Source: Flectonema sp. DT1601
Taxonomy: Eukaryota > Euglenozoa > Diplonemea > Diplonemida > Diplonemidae
Direction: 5' to 3'
Length of the DNA stretch: 64,000 bases
Assembly (NCBI GenBank): GCA_964019425.1
Contig: OZ025788.1
Coordinates: 496,001-560,000, forward strand
Below are positions 1-11,977 of the stretch, one piece after another. The notes beneath the pieces are model-generated. The model was not told the DNA's origin, did not search any database, and worked only from the letters and a program-made list of their open reading frames with translations. Position numbers and translations under genes: made by a program. Position 1 is the stretch's first letter; the number at the start of each line of letters is the position of its first letter.

Positions 1-2046
1 ACTCACCCGAACATAATAGAATACGTAGACGCAAAACAAACCCCACACAACCTTTACATAATAATGGAACTAATGGAATATGGTTCTCTATCTCATATCA
101 TAAAACAGTACGGCACCTTTCCAGACTTCATATCCGGATACATAATGTCTGAAGTATTACAAGGAGTTAGTTATATACATTACAGTGGACTGATTCACAG
201 AGATATTAAAGGTGGTAATATATTATTATCGGGTTCTGGTCATGTTAAAGTAGCTGATTTCGGTGTTTGTAGCCACACCCATCGTACTGATCGAAGGAGA
301 GCACAGCCTGAAAATACTATAACAGGAACCCCTTGTTATATTGCACCAGAAGTTATAGAGTTAAGCTATCCAGCGCCTGCATCAGATATTTGGTCTGTTG
401 GTTGTACTGTTTGCGAGCTGATTACAGGTCTTCCTCCATACGCATCTCTCACTCCATTATCTGCTTTGTATCATACGGTAAATGATTCGCAACCACCTCT
501 CTCTAAGAAACTATCAGATGAGTGTAAATCATTTGTTCTAAGGTGTTTCTGTAAAGATCCAACCCGTCGAGCAACAGCCATAGATTTGGTAACAGATCCT
601 TGGATTGTTACTTGTACTGAACAATTCAAGAGTCTTGATCTGACTCTTGGTCCTGATATATTCTCAAAGGAATGTCTTCCCATGGTCAGAGAAGGTGCAA
701 CGCCACTCTTGTTAGGAAACACAAACGGATCTCATGGTTTCCAAACAGCAACAATTGATTGTTCATTAATGACTGCAGTAAAGAATGGATCTAGCACTGT
801 TGTTTCTCGTCTACCACAACAAGTTGTAGAGAAAGGGATTGAAGATGGAGTCTTGGGATTAATATTTAATGATAATGGTATCTCATCTGAATGCATTGCT
901 ACCGTCCTAGAAAAGATTATTGATTGCGGCTTTGCTGACAAGATAGTAACTCACCCTCAGGGTATTCCATTCGTGATCAGTCAAGTTCCTTCTGGAACTT
1001 TTCGATATCTCACTATCCTCGCGCGAATCGAAGAAGCATTACCTTGCATACCTCTTCGAGATGTGTTATTTGAGGGTGCGATTGCCACAACTATCGCTTC
1101 TCAACAACTTCCACTAACAATATACACAGCCAGACTGATTGAGTTACAGCTTCAATGTACTCTCGATCCGGGAAGGAAAACACCATCAAAGGTTGTAGAA
1201 TACCTCCTTGACAATAAGAAGTATATTCATGATACTGAAGCACCAATGAATCAAAACGACCCTGTTGATAAATGTGGGAGTAGAGTAGTTGCAACTGTAT
1301 TACGGTGTTTTTATCTTATACTAGATGAGACCCAATATAAGGGAAGAGGCTTCTTAGGATGTTTTCCTGGTAGTAGGTCTCACACTGATTTAAAAACAAA
1401 ACATGCTATTTGGAAAGCTTCTGAATTCATGTTGAAAACACATCCGGAGTGTTGTGATACTGCGGCTAAGCTTCTCCCCCTTCTGTTTAATAAAAAATAC
1501 TCAAATGGAAGTATTTGTTGTATGTTACCACTAATTCAACAAATTGCTGTTTCGGGTGTTTCTTCTCGTCATAATGAACACATATTAAGATACTACTTGT
1601 ACGTCATTAAAAGAAAAGAAACAACTGAAGAAATGCGTGGAGTCATTCTAACTAACTTAACAGCTTGGATGAGTTGTAGTTCGGTCTTGGCCAGTGCGAT
1701 AACAAATTTTCCGATATGTGATTATCTTATCGATCATTGGTGTGGAATTCCTAAAAAGTTAAAAGGTGCTGAAGGTCTCTTAATAGTTTCATCTATGTGT
1801 GTCGATGCTGTTAATCTGAGAATCACACTGGCATCAAACACTTCATTTAGATGTTGGATTGCATCGCTGATACTCGCTGAAGACGTATCGACGGTGTCAG
1901 CAGCTGCTAAACTCGTTTTATTAATTCAGAATAGTCTCCCAGAAGGATGTCCTAAGATATCACCAATGCTGCAACATCTTAACGAATACACCTGTAGTGA
2001 AACTATTGCTTGTGTTGTTGATGAGATTAGGAATCCAAAGAAATGA
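1..2046 (+). CDS. MAP3K-epsilon/SepH/Cdc7-type protein kinase, 5' partial
   Basis: Serine/threonine kinase of the STE group. The frame is open from base 1, and the residues before the first ATG at 64 (HPNIIEYVDAKQTPHNLYII) are kinase subdomain IV-V, so the true start and the glycine loop lie upstream of the window. Visible motifs are the catalytic loop HRDIKGGN, the DFG of VKVADFGV, GTPCYIAPEVIE, and SDIWSVGCTVCELITGLPPY, ending near PWI. This wording is closest to plant MAP3K-epsilon and fungal SepH/Cdc7, which control septation and cytokinesis. About 480 further residues look helical, which fits the ARM-type tail of that family, although I see no clear repeat signature. It stops with TGA. 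The kinase call is secure; the subfamily is by motif likeness. Confidence 0.9.
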   Translation, partial: THPNIIEYVDAKQTPHNLYIIMELMEYGSLSHIIKQYGTFPDFISGYIMSEVLQGVSYIHYSGLIHRDIKGGNILLSGSGHVKVADFGVCSHTHRTDRRRAQPENTITGTPCYIAPEVIELSYPAPASDIWSVGCTVCELITGLPPYASLTPLSALYHTVNDSQPPLSKKLSDECKSFVLRCFCKDPTRRATAIDLVTDPWIVTCTEQFKSLDLTLGPDIFSKECLPMVREGATPLLLGNTNGSHGFQTATIDCSLMTAVKNGSSTVVSRLPQQVVEKGIEDGVLGLIFNDNGISSECIATVLEKIIDCGFADKIVTHPQGIPFVISQVPSGTFRYLTILARIEEALPCIPLRDVLFEGAIATTIASQQLPLTIYTARLIELQLQCTLDPGRKTPSKVVEYLLDNKKYIHDTEAPMNQNDPVDKCGSRVVATVLRCFYLILDETQYKGRGFLGCFPGSRSHTDLKTKHAIWKASEFMLKTHPECCDTAAKLLPLLFNKKYSNGSICCMLPLIQQIAVSGVSSRHNEHILRYYLYVIKRKETTEEMRGVILTNLTAWMSCSSVLASAITNFPICDYLIDHWCGIPKKLKGAEGLLIVSSMCVDAVNLRITLASNTSFRCWIASLILAEDVSTVSAAAKLVLLIQNSLPEGCPKISPMLQHLNEYTCSETIACVVDEIRNPKK

Positions 2047-5000
2047 AGAGTTTCTCTTCTTGTTCCATAACTTGTCTTAATAAAATTCTTTTCGAAGAAA
2101 CTGAGAGATATTTTCATGGAATTCTCTTCATAATATTAAACACTTAGTTGGGGTTACAGGTCTTTGTTTTTTAACGTTGATCCACTAGGCTTCAATAGTA
2201 CTGATCAATGTTTCCCTTGTTCTACGTTCACAATAGAAACGATAATCGACAGATTACACCGAACTAGAAATGACTCCACCATTGTAAGCAACGTGCCCCA
2301 GGTAGCTCTTTATTTGGGCTTCCTTGTTTGTTTTCCTATTCTTATAACTCTCGTTTCTGTTATTCCGGTTTTGGTAATTTTGTTTGGTTTTTCCCCTCCC
2401 CTCCTCTTTTTTAAAATAAATATATATTTTATAACTCAATACCATAATGAAAGCAACCTGTAGACTAGGTTTATTGCTAATGAATACAGAGTGCAAGAAA
2501 GTAGGGACCCTCGTAGAGTCTTACAACCTGCATGGACCTTCTTTTTGCGGTTTTGACCACACAGCAGAATTGGTGTTTTTTTTCTTTTTTTTTTTTTTTT
2601 TCCCCCTCCTTCGGATTAGTATTTGTTTTTTGGTACTTTATTTGCATTTCCCTCCCCCCTTTTCTTCTTTTTTTCGAATTACTTCGACGTTTGGCGATCC
2701 CATGCAGTTGTTTTACCGTCAGCGATATGAAGTCGCGAGTAGCACTTGATAAGAGTCATGTGTTAGCGAAATTCCCCTTTTTTTTTAGTCATAATCAGAG
2801 ACTCGTTTATATTACCTCATTATTCCCTAACTATTCCCAATTGCGGGAACAGCCAAGCAGTTACTCAACCATCATAAGAGTAACGGGAGTAAGGTAGTTG
2901 TCGAAGAAGTCCAACCCACAGCCCAATCAGAATTCGAGAACTCCTTGACAGAGCTCGTGAACTTACTGATAAAGACTTGTGATAAAAATTATTTTGGAAT
3001 TCAAAAAAAAAAAAAAAAAAAAAAAAGGAAATTAGTAGCTACTCGTGTTTTGAGAAGAAGAAATAAAATGACAAGGTTGAAATCAATGCTTCGTTTTTTT
3101 TTTCTCTTTTTTTTCCTTCCCAAAATTTAGATATTAATTCTGCAGAGTTACATAGTGTTGTTATTCCTCTCTTACTAGAGTGCACAAAACCGTTTTAATT
3201 GGCTAACCAAGCAATTTGCTGTGAAAAAAAAAAAGGGGAAAAAAAAAGGAGAAAAAAAAACCGAAATTTCAGCAATGTGTGTTCAATCAAGGACTCACAA
3301 TGTTGATATTTCTTTATCACTAAGTCATCCATGGTGTTTTATATTTTATATAAGAAAACTTGGCAAGAAAAACCTACTGGCTGTGAGAAAAATACTACAT
3401 TTCCGTTTTATTGGAAGGGTTTCTCAGCCTCCTACTTTTTTTGAAATTTTTTTTTTCAATCAATTATTAGGTCACTCTCTCAGTCTCAGCAAGCAATTAG
3501 CTGCTGTGAGAAGAAGAAAAGTCCGATATTCGCGTAATCGATGCGCATTTTCTTCAAAGTTGGATTCTCTTCTTGCGCTTATACAGCCATCGCAAACAGA
3601 TTTTCTCAAAAACAATTTTACAAATCAAAGCAACCCCAGCAAGCCATTAAAAAATTTCCCGACCTCTAATACACACAAGCTGGCATTTTTTAAATGTCAA
3701 AAAAAAAGAATTTTTTTTTTGTACAAACTTCATAACTAAAAAGAAAAGAGAATATAAAAACTCCCATACCCTCTCTGATACTTATGATTATTTGTTAGAT
3801 CACTGCCCTTACTCATGCCTACTTTTTGTAGGGGCATTTGCAGTCTCGAATCGTATTATCGTTGGTGAGGAGATCGGTAGTTCAAAATTGATATTTCACT
3901 CAGCTGTTGTATTTGTGACAAGTCACATCATAAACGATCAAGAGAATTTTCCTATTTTTATTTTTTTTAATGGTTAGCCCAGCAATCACCTACCCAGTGA
4001 TAAGGTTAGAGAGTCAAGAGACTGTGTCAGACACACGACCTATGCTCGTAGGATTGTTAGCATTTGTGTGTCATCATGTATTAATAAGTCTTCTCGGAGA
4101 ACAGCTTCCTTTAGGTTTGTCAAAAGAAACCATTTTTCAATCAAATTAAATAAGAAACTGAATATTATTGGTTCCTTTTTAAATGTGTAGTGTGTTCAGT
4201 GTCGTTTTTTACTTAATTTTTTTTTTTCTTTTCTTTTCTTTTCTTTAAGAAAGATAGCTTGTTACTGTGCTGAATGCGTAAAAGGTAGACCAAATTATTA
4301 TTTTTGTTTTGTGCACAAACCAAAACAGCTGTGCTTTCAACGTTCCTTTTATCTTTGCATTTTAGCAAGAACCTCGTCCTTGTGTAGAGCGTGATGCTGT
4401 GTCCTCCCATATCAGTAAGGAATTACTTGGTTATCTCTCAAATGGTCGGAAACAAGCAACTTGTTCGTAGTTGTCCTTTCAAATTCAACAATCTATACCG
4501 AGTCTTCGGTGACGGCTACAAATTGGGTCCTTTGTTGCTGCGAGTTTCCTAACACATAATGTCATATATTATACAGCAACATTGGATTAAATAACGATAA
4601 CTAACTAAGACTAATTGAGTGTAATTCAATGTGGTGGTTGTTATTTTCAATAGTCGTAAGGATCACAACTACTCAAAACTATTATTAGTATCAATCAATG
4701 CAGTACGTTGTACTCTTTTTAAGTTTTTTCTTCTTCTTTTTTTTGTGACAAGTTCCGACAACTACGAATAAGAATGTTTTCGGTGACATTGCCAGCATAT
4801 TTACGGGAAAAAAAAAACAGCTAAGCACCACTTTGGGAGAATACGAGAATTTTAAACTCACTGGAAATTCAGGGGAAGTAAAACTTTTTTTTTGTTTTTT
4901 TTCTTTTTTTTTCTGTCTCCTAGGGATTAAATTTGCGTTTCTTTTCCATGTGAACAACCCTTAATATAGTCGGACAACCCTTCTTGTCTCCTATTTATTT

Positions 5001-7827
5001 CTCTTTTTTGTTGTCCCAGTTTGGTATTAGCTGACTGCTGACTCTTCCCAGGGTTTGGTTGCTTTTCATTCATTTTTGTTTTTACACTATTTCGGCACTT
5101 TCTCCCTCTTTTATTAAAAAAAAAAAAAAAAAAAAAAACAGAACTGCTGTAAGCAATTGTGGAACCTATTGAAAGTTGTACTCTTTTTGCACGTTACTTA
5201 GGCGGCTCATTAAATCCACGAGAAAAAATGCCTTACAGCATTCAGTTGGGTAGCAATGATGCTCCTAAAAGTCCAGTAGTTTTCTTTCTTTTTAATGATT
5301 CATATTTCCCCACTGTTTTCTTTTTTGTTTTTGTGTTGACAATAATGAAGAAAAGAACATCATATTTTATCCCTCGTCGGATGGTATTGTAAACTTTACG
5401 TCTGTCAATTCCTCTCCCCACCCGGTATTGCGTATTGTATTTTCTCTGAACTGGATCATTTACTGCTGTGTTAGCATCGTAAAGAGAAGTTTGGAGAAAA
5501 GTTTTACCCACCCAAAACACGATCCCGTTCTTTAACATTTTGTGTAGATATTATTTTATCAGACAGTGCTGTGTTTGCGGGTTTTCCCAGAAGACATGCT
5601 GTTGATGCTGTTCATCATTCTTTTCACAGCTGCTACTCGGAATTGCCGGTCGAAACACAGTTGACTCGGTTTTGTAATCAAGTCCACCCACCTTTTATTG
5701 TAGTATCGTTCGCAACGTATACTGCTTGCAGAGCATACAGTTTCTCCCCCTTTTTTCTTGTCTTGCTAAGTATCATCACGACGTTGTTCTACTGACTGAC
5801 TAACTTTGTTTCTTGGCGAGTCCGATGGACATTAAGAAATTAGTTCTTATGAGGAAAAGCAACACCAATTTTTTTTCTTTCTTAACGTTTTCTTTTTTAT
5901 AAAACCTTTGAGAGAATGCACTATTTTATAACAAAACTCATATTCTTAACTTGTTTAAAACTACGTTTTCCACAGTGTTCTACTGAACAGAACATCAGAA
6001 TAATTTACTTGTTTTCATTATCTTATTAGTGACATTCTCCTCAAATGCTTTTTTTTTTTACAATAAACTAATCGCCCTAACTTGTTTCAAAACAGCATGG
6101 TAACATTTTTTTTAAAAAAAAAAAAAAAAAAGGTCCCCTTATTATATACGCTAACCTCTCAGTTAAAAAAGAGTATCCTCGTGTTGTAAAAACCTTTTTC
6201 TGATTACGTGGCGTGACTTTCACGTGATGGATGACTCTCGATCACCAGGTTTAGGGAAATAGTTGCTAGTCCCTTTTTTTTCCTAATCCTGGTTATTTTG
6301 TGTGTTTAAAAAAGTTCCTTCTTCGCTGGCTCTTGATACCTTCTTCGTTTAAACTTAAATCCGAATAAGTAATTTTTGTTTAGTAATTTTGTTTTGATAA
6401 GTGCACCCAGTAGAGCTTCACTGTTGTTTGATGACAGCCCAGCCCTCGTCTCCTGTGAACTGCTGAGACTTGTAAAGCCTTTTCAGAAACCCACAGCCTT
6501 TATATTAGTTCACATCTGCTTGCATAGCAGTTCTTTCTTAAGTGTGAATATATTTTGTTGCTACTGAAACACTCAATTAACACGAATGGTATTTCCCCCT
6601 TCCAGGTATCTATCTCCCTTCAAGTTGCTTTATATTTAATTACAGTAGTCAAGTTACTTCCCAACTCTTTTGAGGAGTAACATAGCTTGTTTTTGTGCTA
6701 TTTTCTTCTTTTTAATTAACTGTGGCATTTTGTTCATATATTTTTTTTTCCAGTTTCAATAATTTTCCTCCGGGTGATGATAAACTCCTCCTTATTATAT
6801 CGTAGAGGAGAACTGCTCTTAGCGTAAGTAGTTACTGGGATTTCTTCACTAAACTAAAGACCAATGTCGCTTGCTGTGATGTTGCGCCTTTAGTATTTTC
6901 GAATATGTGCAGCAGGTACTCTGTACCCTGCTTATTTCATTTTCAAGTTTTTTTTTTTTTTTTTTTTGCATATTTCTCTTCCCGGTGGGAGTGTTTGGAA
7001 ATAAAATTGTAAAAAGGAAATAGTCGAGGAAATATTCTCTAAAATAAATATTCTCGAATTTTGTGCTGGAAAAAAAAAGAAAAAAGAAGTAACCATGTAA
7101 TTAAATGTTTCCTCACAAGACTGAATTTTGAACAGGAACTGGGGGTAGGAATTATTTCTCATGATGAAAAATTCTTGTTGTTAAGTTAGAGATTTCCGAA
7201 GGGAAAAAAAAAGAAATCATTGGATTTTTTTCCTCACGAGAATAATTCTTGTTCTATAATTAGATTCCTAAGTCGCTGTTGAGCGTTCTCTCCAGAGGTT
7301 TGGCTTCCTTGATTTCGATAAATGCTCTCCCTGAGATGCGCTTTGTGTGATACAAATCTTGTGGTAGCTAAAAAAAAAAAAAAAAAAAAGAAATTAGTGG
7401 AGCCTTACTTCCCACGATTAGATTACTCTGTGCCTCCTTTCAATGATGCAAGATTCCTGTTCTACTTCCCTTTTGTCTGCTGTAAGTTTTTGCCATAGCA
7501 ATTTGTGGTTTATTATTTATGTCCCGCTATTTATAACATCACCAACATATTAAGGAAGAAGTAAGGAATTGGAATCTTTCGTTGGATTTATTAGGTTTTA
7601 CGGTGTTAATAAAAAAAGAAAGAAAAAGAACGAAATAAAAAAAGGAAACAAAAAAAAGACTGAAAACCCTAATTGTAGGAAACAAAACATGATTGTGAAG
7701 AAGTGTATTAACTACCAAACACCTTTCTTTTTTATACAGCTCCCAACCTCTATGCGATATTGATTAGTAAGATAAAATAAACTATTTCTTGTTATTATCA
7801 TATTTCTTTAGTAACCCTACTACAAAT
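2047..7827. other. Long T-rich gap without a confident gene
   Basis: About 5.8 kb between the kinase and the pirin-like gene. It is dominated by pyrimidine-rich sequence on the + strand and by homopolymers, for example A tracts near 3003-3026, 5116-5138, 6114-6131 and 7371-7389 and a T tract near 6950-6967. Short open frames occur (see 3275-3739), but none shows a recognisable domain. I found no tRNA, 5S or snRNA signature by eye. Confidence 0.6.
3275..3739 (+). CDS. Unassigned open frame, doubtful gene
   Basis: A 154-residue open frame starting MCVQSRTHNVDISLS, rich in Phe, Lys and Ser. An AG following aaatttc sits two bases upstream of its ATG, like the acceptors of confident genes here. 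The frame crosses T and A homopolymers, and I recognise no domain. It is longer than I would expect by chance in this composition, but low-complexity DNA makes such frames easily. Treat it as a hypothetical at best. Confidence 0.15.
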   Translation: MCVQSRTHNVDISLSLSHPWCFIFYIRKLGKKNLLAVRKILHFRFIGRVSQPPTFFEIFFFNQLLGHSLSLSKQLAAVRRRKVRYSRNRCAFSSKLDSLLALIQPSQTDFLKNNFTNQSNPSKPLKNFPTSNTHKLAFFKCQKKRIFFLYKLHN

Positions 7828-9885
7828 ATGCTTCGTCAAGTAGACAGGTATATTGAAGAGGGTCCAGGTCGACACTTGAGTGGTGTTGGCTATAAAAGTA
7901 ATAAAGCAGTAGGAGAGGAGAGCTCTGTTGATTATTTAGATCCGATTCTTAATGTTGAAGAAATCCGAAAGGACTTTGTAAGAGGAGTCAAACACAAACT
8001 TCCATGGACTGTATTTAGAGGACTCACACGGATTGTATATGTTAAAAAAGGGGGACTAAGCTGGATAGCAAGACACCCAGACGTAGACGATAAGTTTGGG
8101 GAGACTAAGGAGGGAGAAGTTAGCATTTTTCGATCCGGTTGTGGAGCAATGATTAAAGAGAAGGAATTAGACCAAATTTATGATATGTCAGGTGGTAGAC
8201 TTCACGCATTCGACATCTGGATAAAAGATTCACCAGATTCGGTAGACGACAATCCTTCGATAAATGTATTCAATCAATCAGAATTGAAAGTCGTTGAAGG
8301 GAATGGGTGGTTTGCTCGAGTCCTCTGCGGGAATTTTAAAAATGAAGAATCGACTTCTTCAAGAAACCTCAGCCGCCTCCGCAATGCACCGGGAGCAGTC
8401 CACCACAACACCCGAACAAGAATAATAGAATTTTCACTTACATCATCATCACATAACCTGTCGTATAGAGTACCTCCAACATGGACGTGCATGGCTTTTG
8501 TTTTTGAAGGCGAAGTTGAATTTCAACACAACATGAAGATAGTCAAAGAAGGAAGTGTCATCCTATTCGAACAAGGGGGAGAAATTATAGAAGCCTGGTC
8601 CCAAAATCTAGCTGCTAAGTTTCTGTTAATTGCTTCCCCTCCATCAGCTGAAGCATTCCACAGAGAAGGTGGTATTGTTGGAGAATCCGAAGATGAGGTT
8701 CGTGAGTTTATGTTCCACGAAAGGTGGAAATCAACTATTCAAGAACATGACGCTGCAATAGAACTTATAGAAAGTGAGGAGCTGCAGTCTCTAAATAGCA
8801 CATTTCAAACTACAACACAAGATGAAGACAGACGTCGTCGTGGAAAAACATTTTCAAAAGTTATTTTAAAAGAACATTCTGAACCAAGAGGACTTGGTGG
8901 GCGACGTCAAACTCTCCCTTCTGCTAAAGAAATGACTCGTCGTAGATCAATGAGTCCAGTTGAATTACGATTGGCTCGTCAAAAAGCAGGAGATTCTGAA
9001 GTACCTCTCAGTAAGACTGTTCCAAAAGTACTTCGGAATCGACCTGACTTACTAACTGGAGGTAAAGAAAAGCCTCCTTCAAGATCACATTCTCCTCCCA
9101 GCTTTACTTCAGCACCGAGAAAGTTGTTTTCTCCGGGATCGGATTCTGATGAGTTCGCAAGAACTGCTCCACCTCTGAGTAGATTAACAAAGAGAAGAGG
9201 ATCAGCTGATACTGTCGCTTCCTTCGCTAGTACAGTCAATGTAGGCGAAATAAGACGTCAAAGTGTAACCTTCTCAAATGTTGTTAACTTCGACTCTCTA
9301 GAACGTTCCCACACAGAGTATCATTCAAGACGAGGTTCATCAAATGGGTTTGGTTTTAGTAATCAAAACAACGAAAGCATGCGACAGCTAAAGAGAAAAA
9401 CCAGCAGTTGCGTTGATCTAAAAGAGCGATTGAATTCACTTCAATCACTCAAAGACAGGGGAACACCTGGATTAGAAATTGCTATAATGTCTACTCAGAA
9501 AGAACTTGAAGGTACTCGTCAAAGTCAAATACCTGATGCTGACCAACATCAGCAACCAAATGTTACACCGGAAGAGATGCAGAGATATGAAACAGAGTGG
9601 AATTCGTACTCTGAGAAGTGGACGAAATATCTTAACCAGCTGTATGCATCTTCTCAGAGACAACCTGACAACACAAAACTAAAGAGAGAATATCAAACAA
9701 GACATCGAGAATTTCAAATTCAACTGCAGTTGTTCCAGCAGCGGCAACGAAAATACGAAGCACTTTATGGTCCTCTTCGTCCAGCGAAAGACCTTGGAAG
9801 TACAATGCAGTCAATATGTTCAGAGTCATCCGCTTGTTTTAGCTACAGAGACAGTGCTCGTAGTTTGTCTCTTGGATTTACTTAA
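7828..9885 (+). CDS. Pirin-like cupin protein with long disordered tail
   Basis: A 685-residue protein. Residues of about 35-310 resemble a degenerate bicupin of the pirin type. There is a central YDMSGGRLHAFDIWIKD...NVFNQSELKVVEGNGWFARVLCG segment in the place of pirin's linker. The second cupin ends AKFLLIASPPSAEAFHREGG followed by SEDEVREF, which matches pirin's ending. The usual metal-binding HPHRG and HSE motifs are not visible (SWIARHPD stands where FDWHPHRG would be), so enzymatic quercetinase activity is doubtful. About 260 Ser/Arg/Pro-rich residues follow, then a charged Trp/Tyr/Gln-rich coiled-coil segment (about 590-660) faintly like occludin/ELL domains. The ATG at 7828 lies 16 bases after a TATTTCTTTAG acceptor. 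The pirin link is moderate; the tail is unassigned. Confidence 0.6.
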   Translation: MLRQVDRYIEEGPGRHLSGVGYKSNKAVGEESSVDYLDPILNVEEIRKDFVRGVKHKLPWTVFRGLTRIVYVKKGGLSWIARHPDVDDKFGETKEGEVSIFRSGCGAMIKEKELDQIYDMSGGRLHAFDIWIKDSPDSVDDNPSINVFNQSELKVVEGNGWFARVLCGNFKNEESTSSRNLSRLRNAPGAVHHNTRTRIIEFSLTSSSHNLSYRVPPTWTCMAFVFEGEVEFQHNMKIVKEGSVILFEQGGEIIEAWSQNLAAKFLLIASPPSAEAFHREGGIVGESEDEVREFMFHERWKSTIQEHDAAIELIESEELQSLNSTFQTTTQDEDRRRRGKTFSKVILKEHSEPRGLGGRRQTLPSAKEMTRRRSMSPVELRLARQKAGDSEVPLSKTVPKVLRNRPDLLTGGKEKPPSRSHSPPSFTSAPRKLFSPGSDSDEFARTAPPLSRLTKRRGSADTVASFASTVNVGEIRRQSVTFSNVVNFDSLERSHTEYHSRRGSSNGFGFSNQNNESMRQLKRKTSSCVDLKERLNSLQSLKDRGTPGLEIAIMSTQKELEGTRQSQIPDADQHQQPNVTPEEMQRYETEWNSYSEKWTKYLNQLYASSQRQPDNTKLKREYQTRHREFQIQLQLFQQRQRKYEALYGPLRPAKDLGSTMQSICSESSACFSYRDSARSLSLGFT

Positions 9886-10145
9886 TTAATGATGTTAATC
9901 GTTTTAGTGGTTTGAAGATCTTTGCTGTTAATGATCCTCCACAGAGTCCATAGCACATTATTCTTTTTGTATGTTTTCAATCACATCAGGTGAAACCATC
10001 ACCTGATTATCATACGGAAGGATTTCATCGACGTGGGAACTATTATTCTGAGGAAGTATTTAATTCAGCATATGGCAGACGGTTACAAGTACCTTGTGAG
10101 ATATCATTATTTAATTGGTACGTAAATTATCCCAACAAAACATAT

Positions 10146-10286
10146 GCTCCTCTGAGAGGAAGCAGTTTGATTCAGGGTGTGACGTTACATGTGCAGTAGC
10201 TCCTTTCTATAGGAAGCAGTGTTGCGCATAGTACATATTAGCAGTAGCGATGTAGTCCTTTATAGCCACTCCTTCCAAGGAAGCAG
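10146..10286 (+). repeat. Three spaced CTCCT...AGGAAGCAG mini-hairpins
   Basis: Three short imperfect copies lie in the same orientation: GCTCCTCTGAGAGGAAGCAG at 10146-10165, GCTCCTTTCTATAGGAAGCA at 10199-10218 (followed by G), and CTCCTTCCAAGGAAGCAG at 10269-10286. In each, TCCT pairs with AGGA while the loop differs in sequence and length, and the GCAG tail is constant. The function is unknown. Confidence 0.5.
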
Positions 10287-10984
10287 CAGGCACATTCATC
10301 GCCTACCAAGCATTGTTAGTTACTTGTTTTTGTGATACTGGAAGTGTAATTTATTCATCGGCGCATTCTAAATGCTGCGATTCAAATCAGCGTCCATTAT
10401 GGGTGTTACTTTTTAGTTGTGTTCCAAGAGAACGATGGCCGCCTTACTATTCATTTGTTGAATTTGTTTTCTTTTCTTTACTTGTCCTCTTCCCATACTT
10501 TTTTGTTTTTTGCGTCTTATTTTCTTGATGTTGTTTCTGTTTTCCCCCCATCCTTACCTTTCTTCAGGTAAGGGAAGGAAGAAGAAGAAGAAGAAGACGT
10601 ACCACAGCTATTGTTATGATTACTTTTACCTTACATTAAGTTACAATATAGATTATTTAGTTAACAATAGTTTGGCGAAATTTTGTTCTGGATTAAGGCC
10701 CCCGGCAGAGTGCCTGCTCTCACCGGTTAGTAAAAAATAGCCAAGAACTGTTGTTTCTTGCTTACCCTTCAGTCGCTACGTAGAATCCTGATTTTTTTTC
10801 TTTTCTTTTTTTTTCTTCGTGAATTATTGTGCGTTTTATTTTCATATTTTATACTCATTTGTATCTGTAGTTCTCTCCTTCCTAGTTTCCTTACTATGCG
10901 AGAGTGCAGAAGTCTTTCTGTATTGGAAACTCAAATAACCAAACCAATGAAATCACAGTACTATTGACTTAACCATGTTGGTAT

Positions 10985-11013
10985 CTTCTCTGATCCGCAG
11001 TGAATCAGAGAAG
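10985..11013. repeat. Perfect 10-base inverted repeat
   Basis: CTTCTCTGAT at 10985-10994 and ATCAGAGAAG at 11004-11013 are exact reverse complements around a 9-base loop. A second near-hairpin follows at about 11055-11080 (CAGTAGGC with GCTTACTG). This may be a structured RNA or chance; there is no known family match. Confidence 0.4.
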
Positions 11014-11977
11014 GCAACCCATGTGCGATTCAGAGACATACTCACCGGTAAGGGCAGTAGGCGGTCACTGCTTACTGTCTCAAGCAATTCAATTTCCCGA
11101 GTGTTCGTCAACAGTCGGCAGCAACGCAAAGTTTTTTACCCGACAATTTAGTTTTTTTTTTTTTTTTTTTTTTGCCACACAATTCGTTCTCAATACAGTT
11201 ATCCAATCTACAGTGCCATACATCAGTGCCATACATCAGTGCCCTCTTTGTTGTTGCAGCCTTGCCAGTGTCATTGGATTTTATTCTCGGAGGGTAAAGC
11301 GAAGTTTCCCTTTTGTGTGCTCTAGTTAGAGGAGTATCTTTCCCTTGCTTTCCCCTTTTTCTTTATCCGCTTTTCTCAGCTTAATTCTGAGAAGAGACTT
11401 GACGAATTCTCCGTTCTTTCCCAGCAATTCACACATTGCGTTATCTCGTTTATCATTATTGTCTTTTTTATTTTCCCTTTTGTTTTATTTAGTTCTTTTT
11501 TTTCTTTCTTAGGTCCGACGCAGCTATGACCTTAAACTGACTGTCATCTTACCTGATCCTGTTGTTTTCATTTCTTGCTCCAATTTTTGTGGTACTTTTA
11601 TAAAGCTTTCGGTAAGCCCACAGTACAATTATAATGCTTTAGACAACTGGGGGTGAACAATCTTCGGTACTGTTCGGGGGTTTTTATTTTCTTTCATGGT
11701 ACGTGGGCATATAGCATGTATGGTCGCATTATAAAAAAAGATGCTGTATATGGAATAAGGAAAGATTTTTTATTTTTTTTCACCTTCCCCGTCCCAGATA
11801 AGTTCTCTTTTGTTTTCTTTAGTTGTTTTCAACCTGTCGGCCCAAAGGCGAAGGTTGGGAGCTGGGAGTCGATCACTTCCAGTTGAAGCTTTGAGACTAC
11901 AATCCTCGCGATTGGGTCGGGCTACCAGATTCCTCGTAGTCATCAGTTCTGTATTTTGCTAACTAACTAATTTATAC

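Noticed and set aside
5159-5795. Coding-like stretches (EPIESCTLFARYLGG..., FAGFPRRHAVDAVHH...)
   Set aside because: Frames of up to about 85 codons are expected in a gap of this size and composition; no acceptor, ATG or domain supports them.
9954-10199. An open frame (VKPSPDYHTEGFHRRG...) after the pirin-like gene, considered as its last exon
   Set aside because: It has no ATG, and no GT donor in a matching phase near the end of the preceding gene joins to its AG; a frame of this length is expected by chance in several kb.
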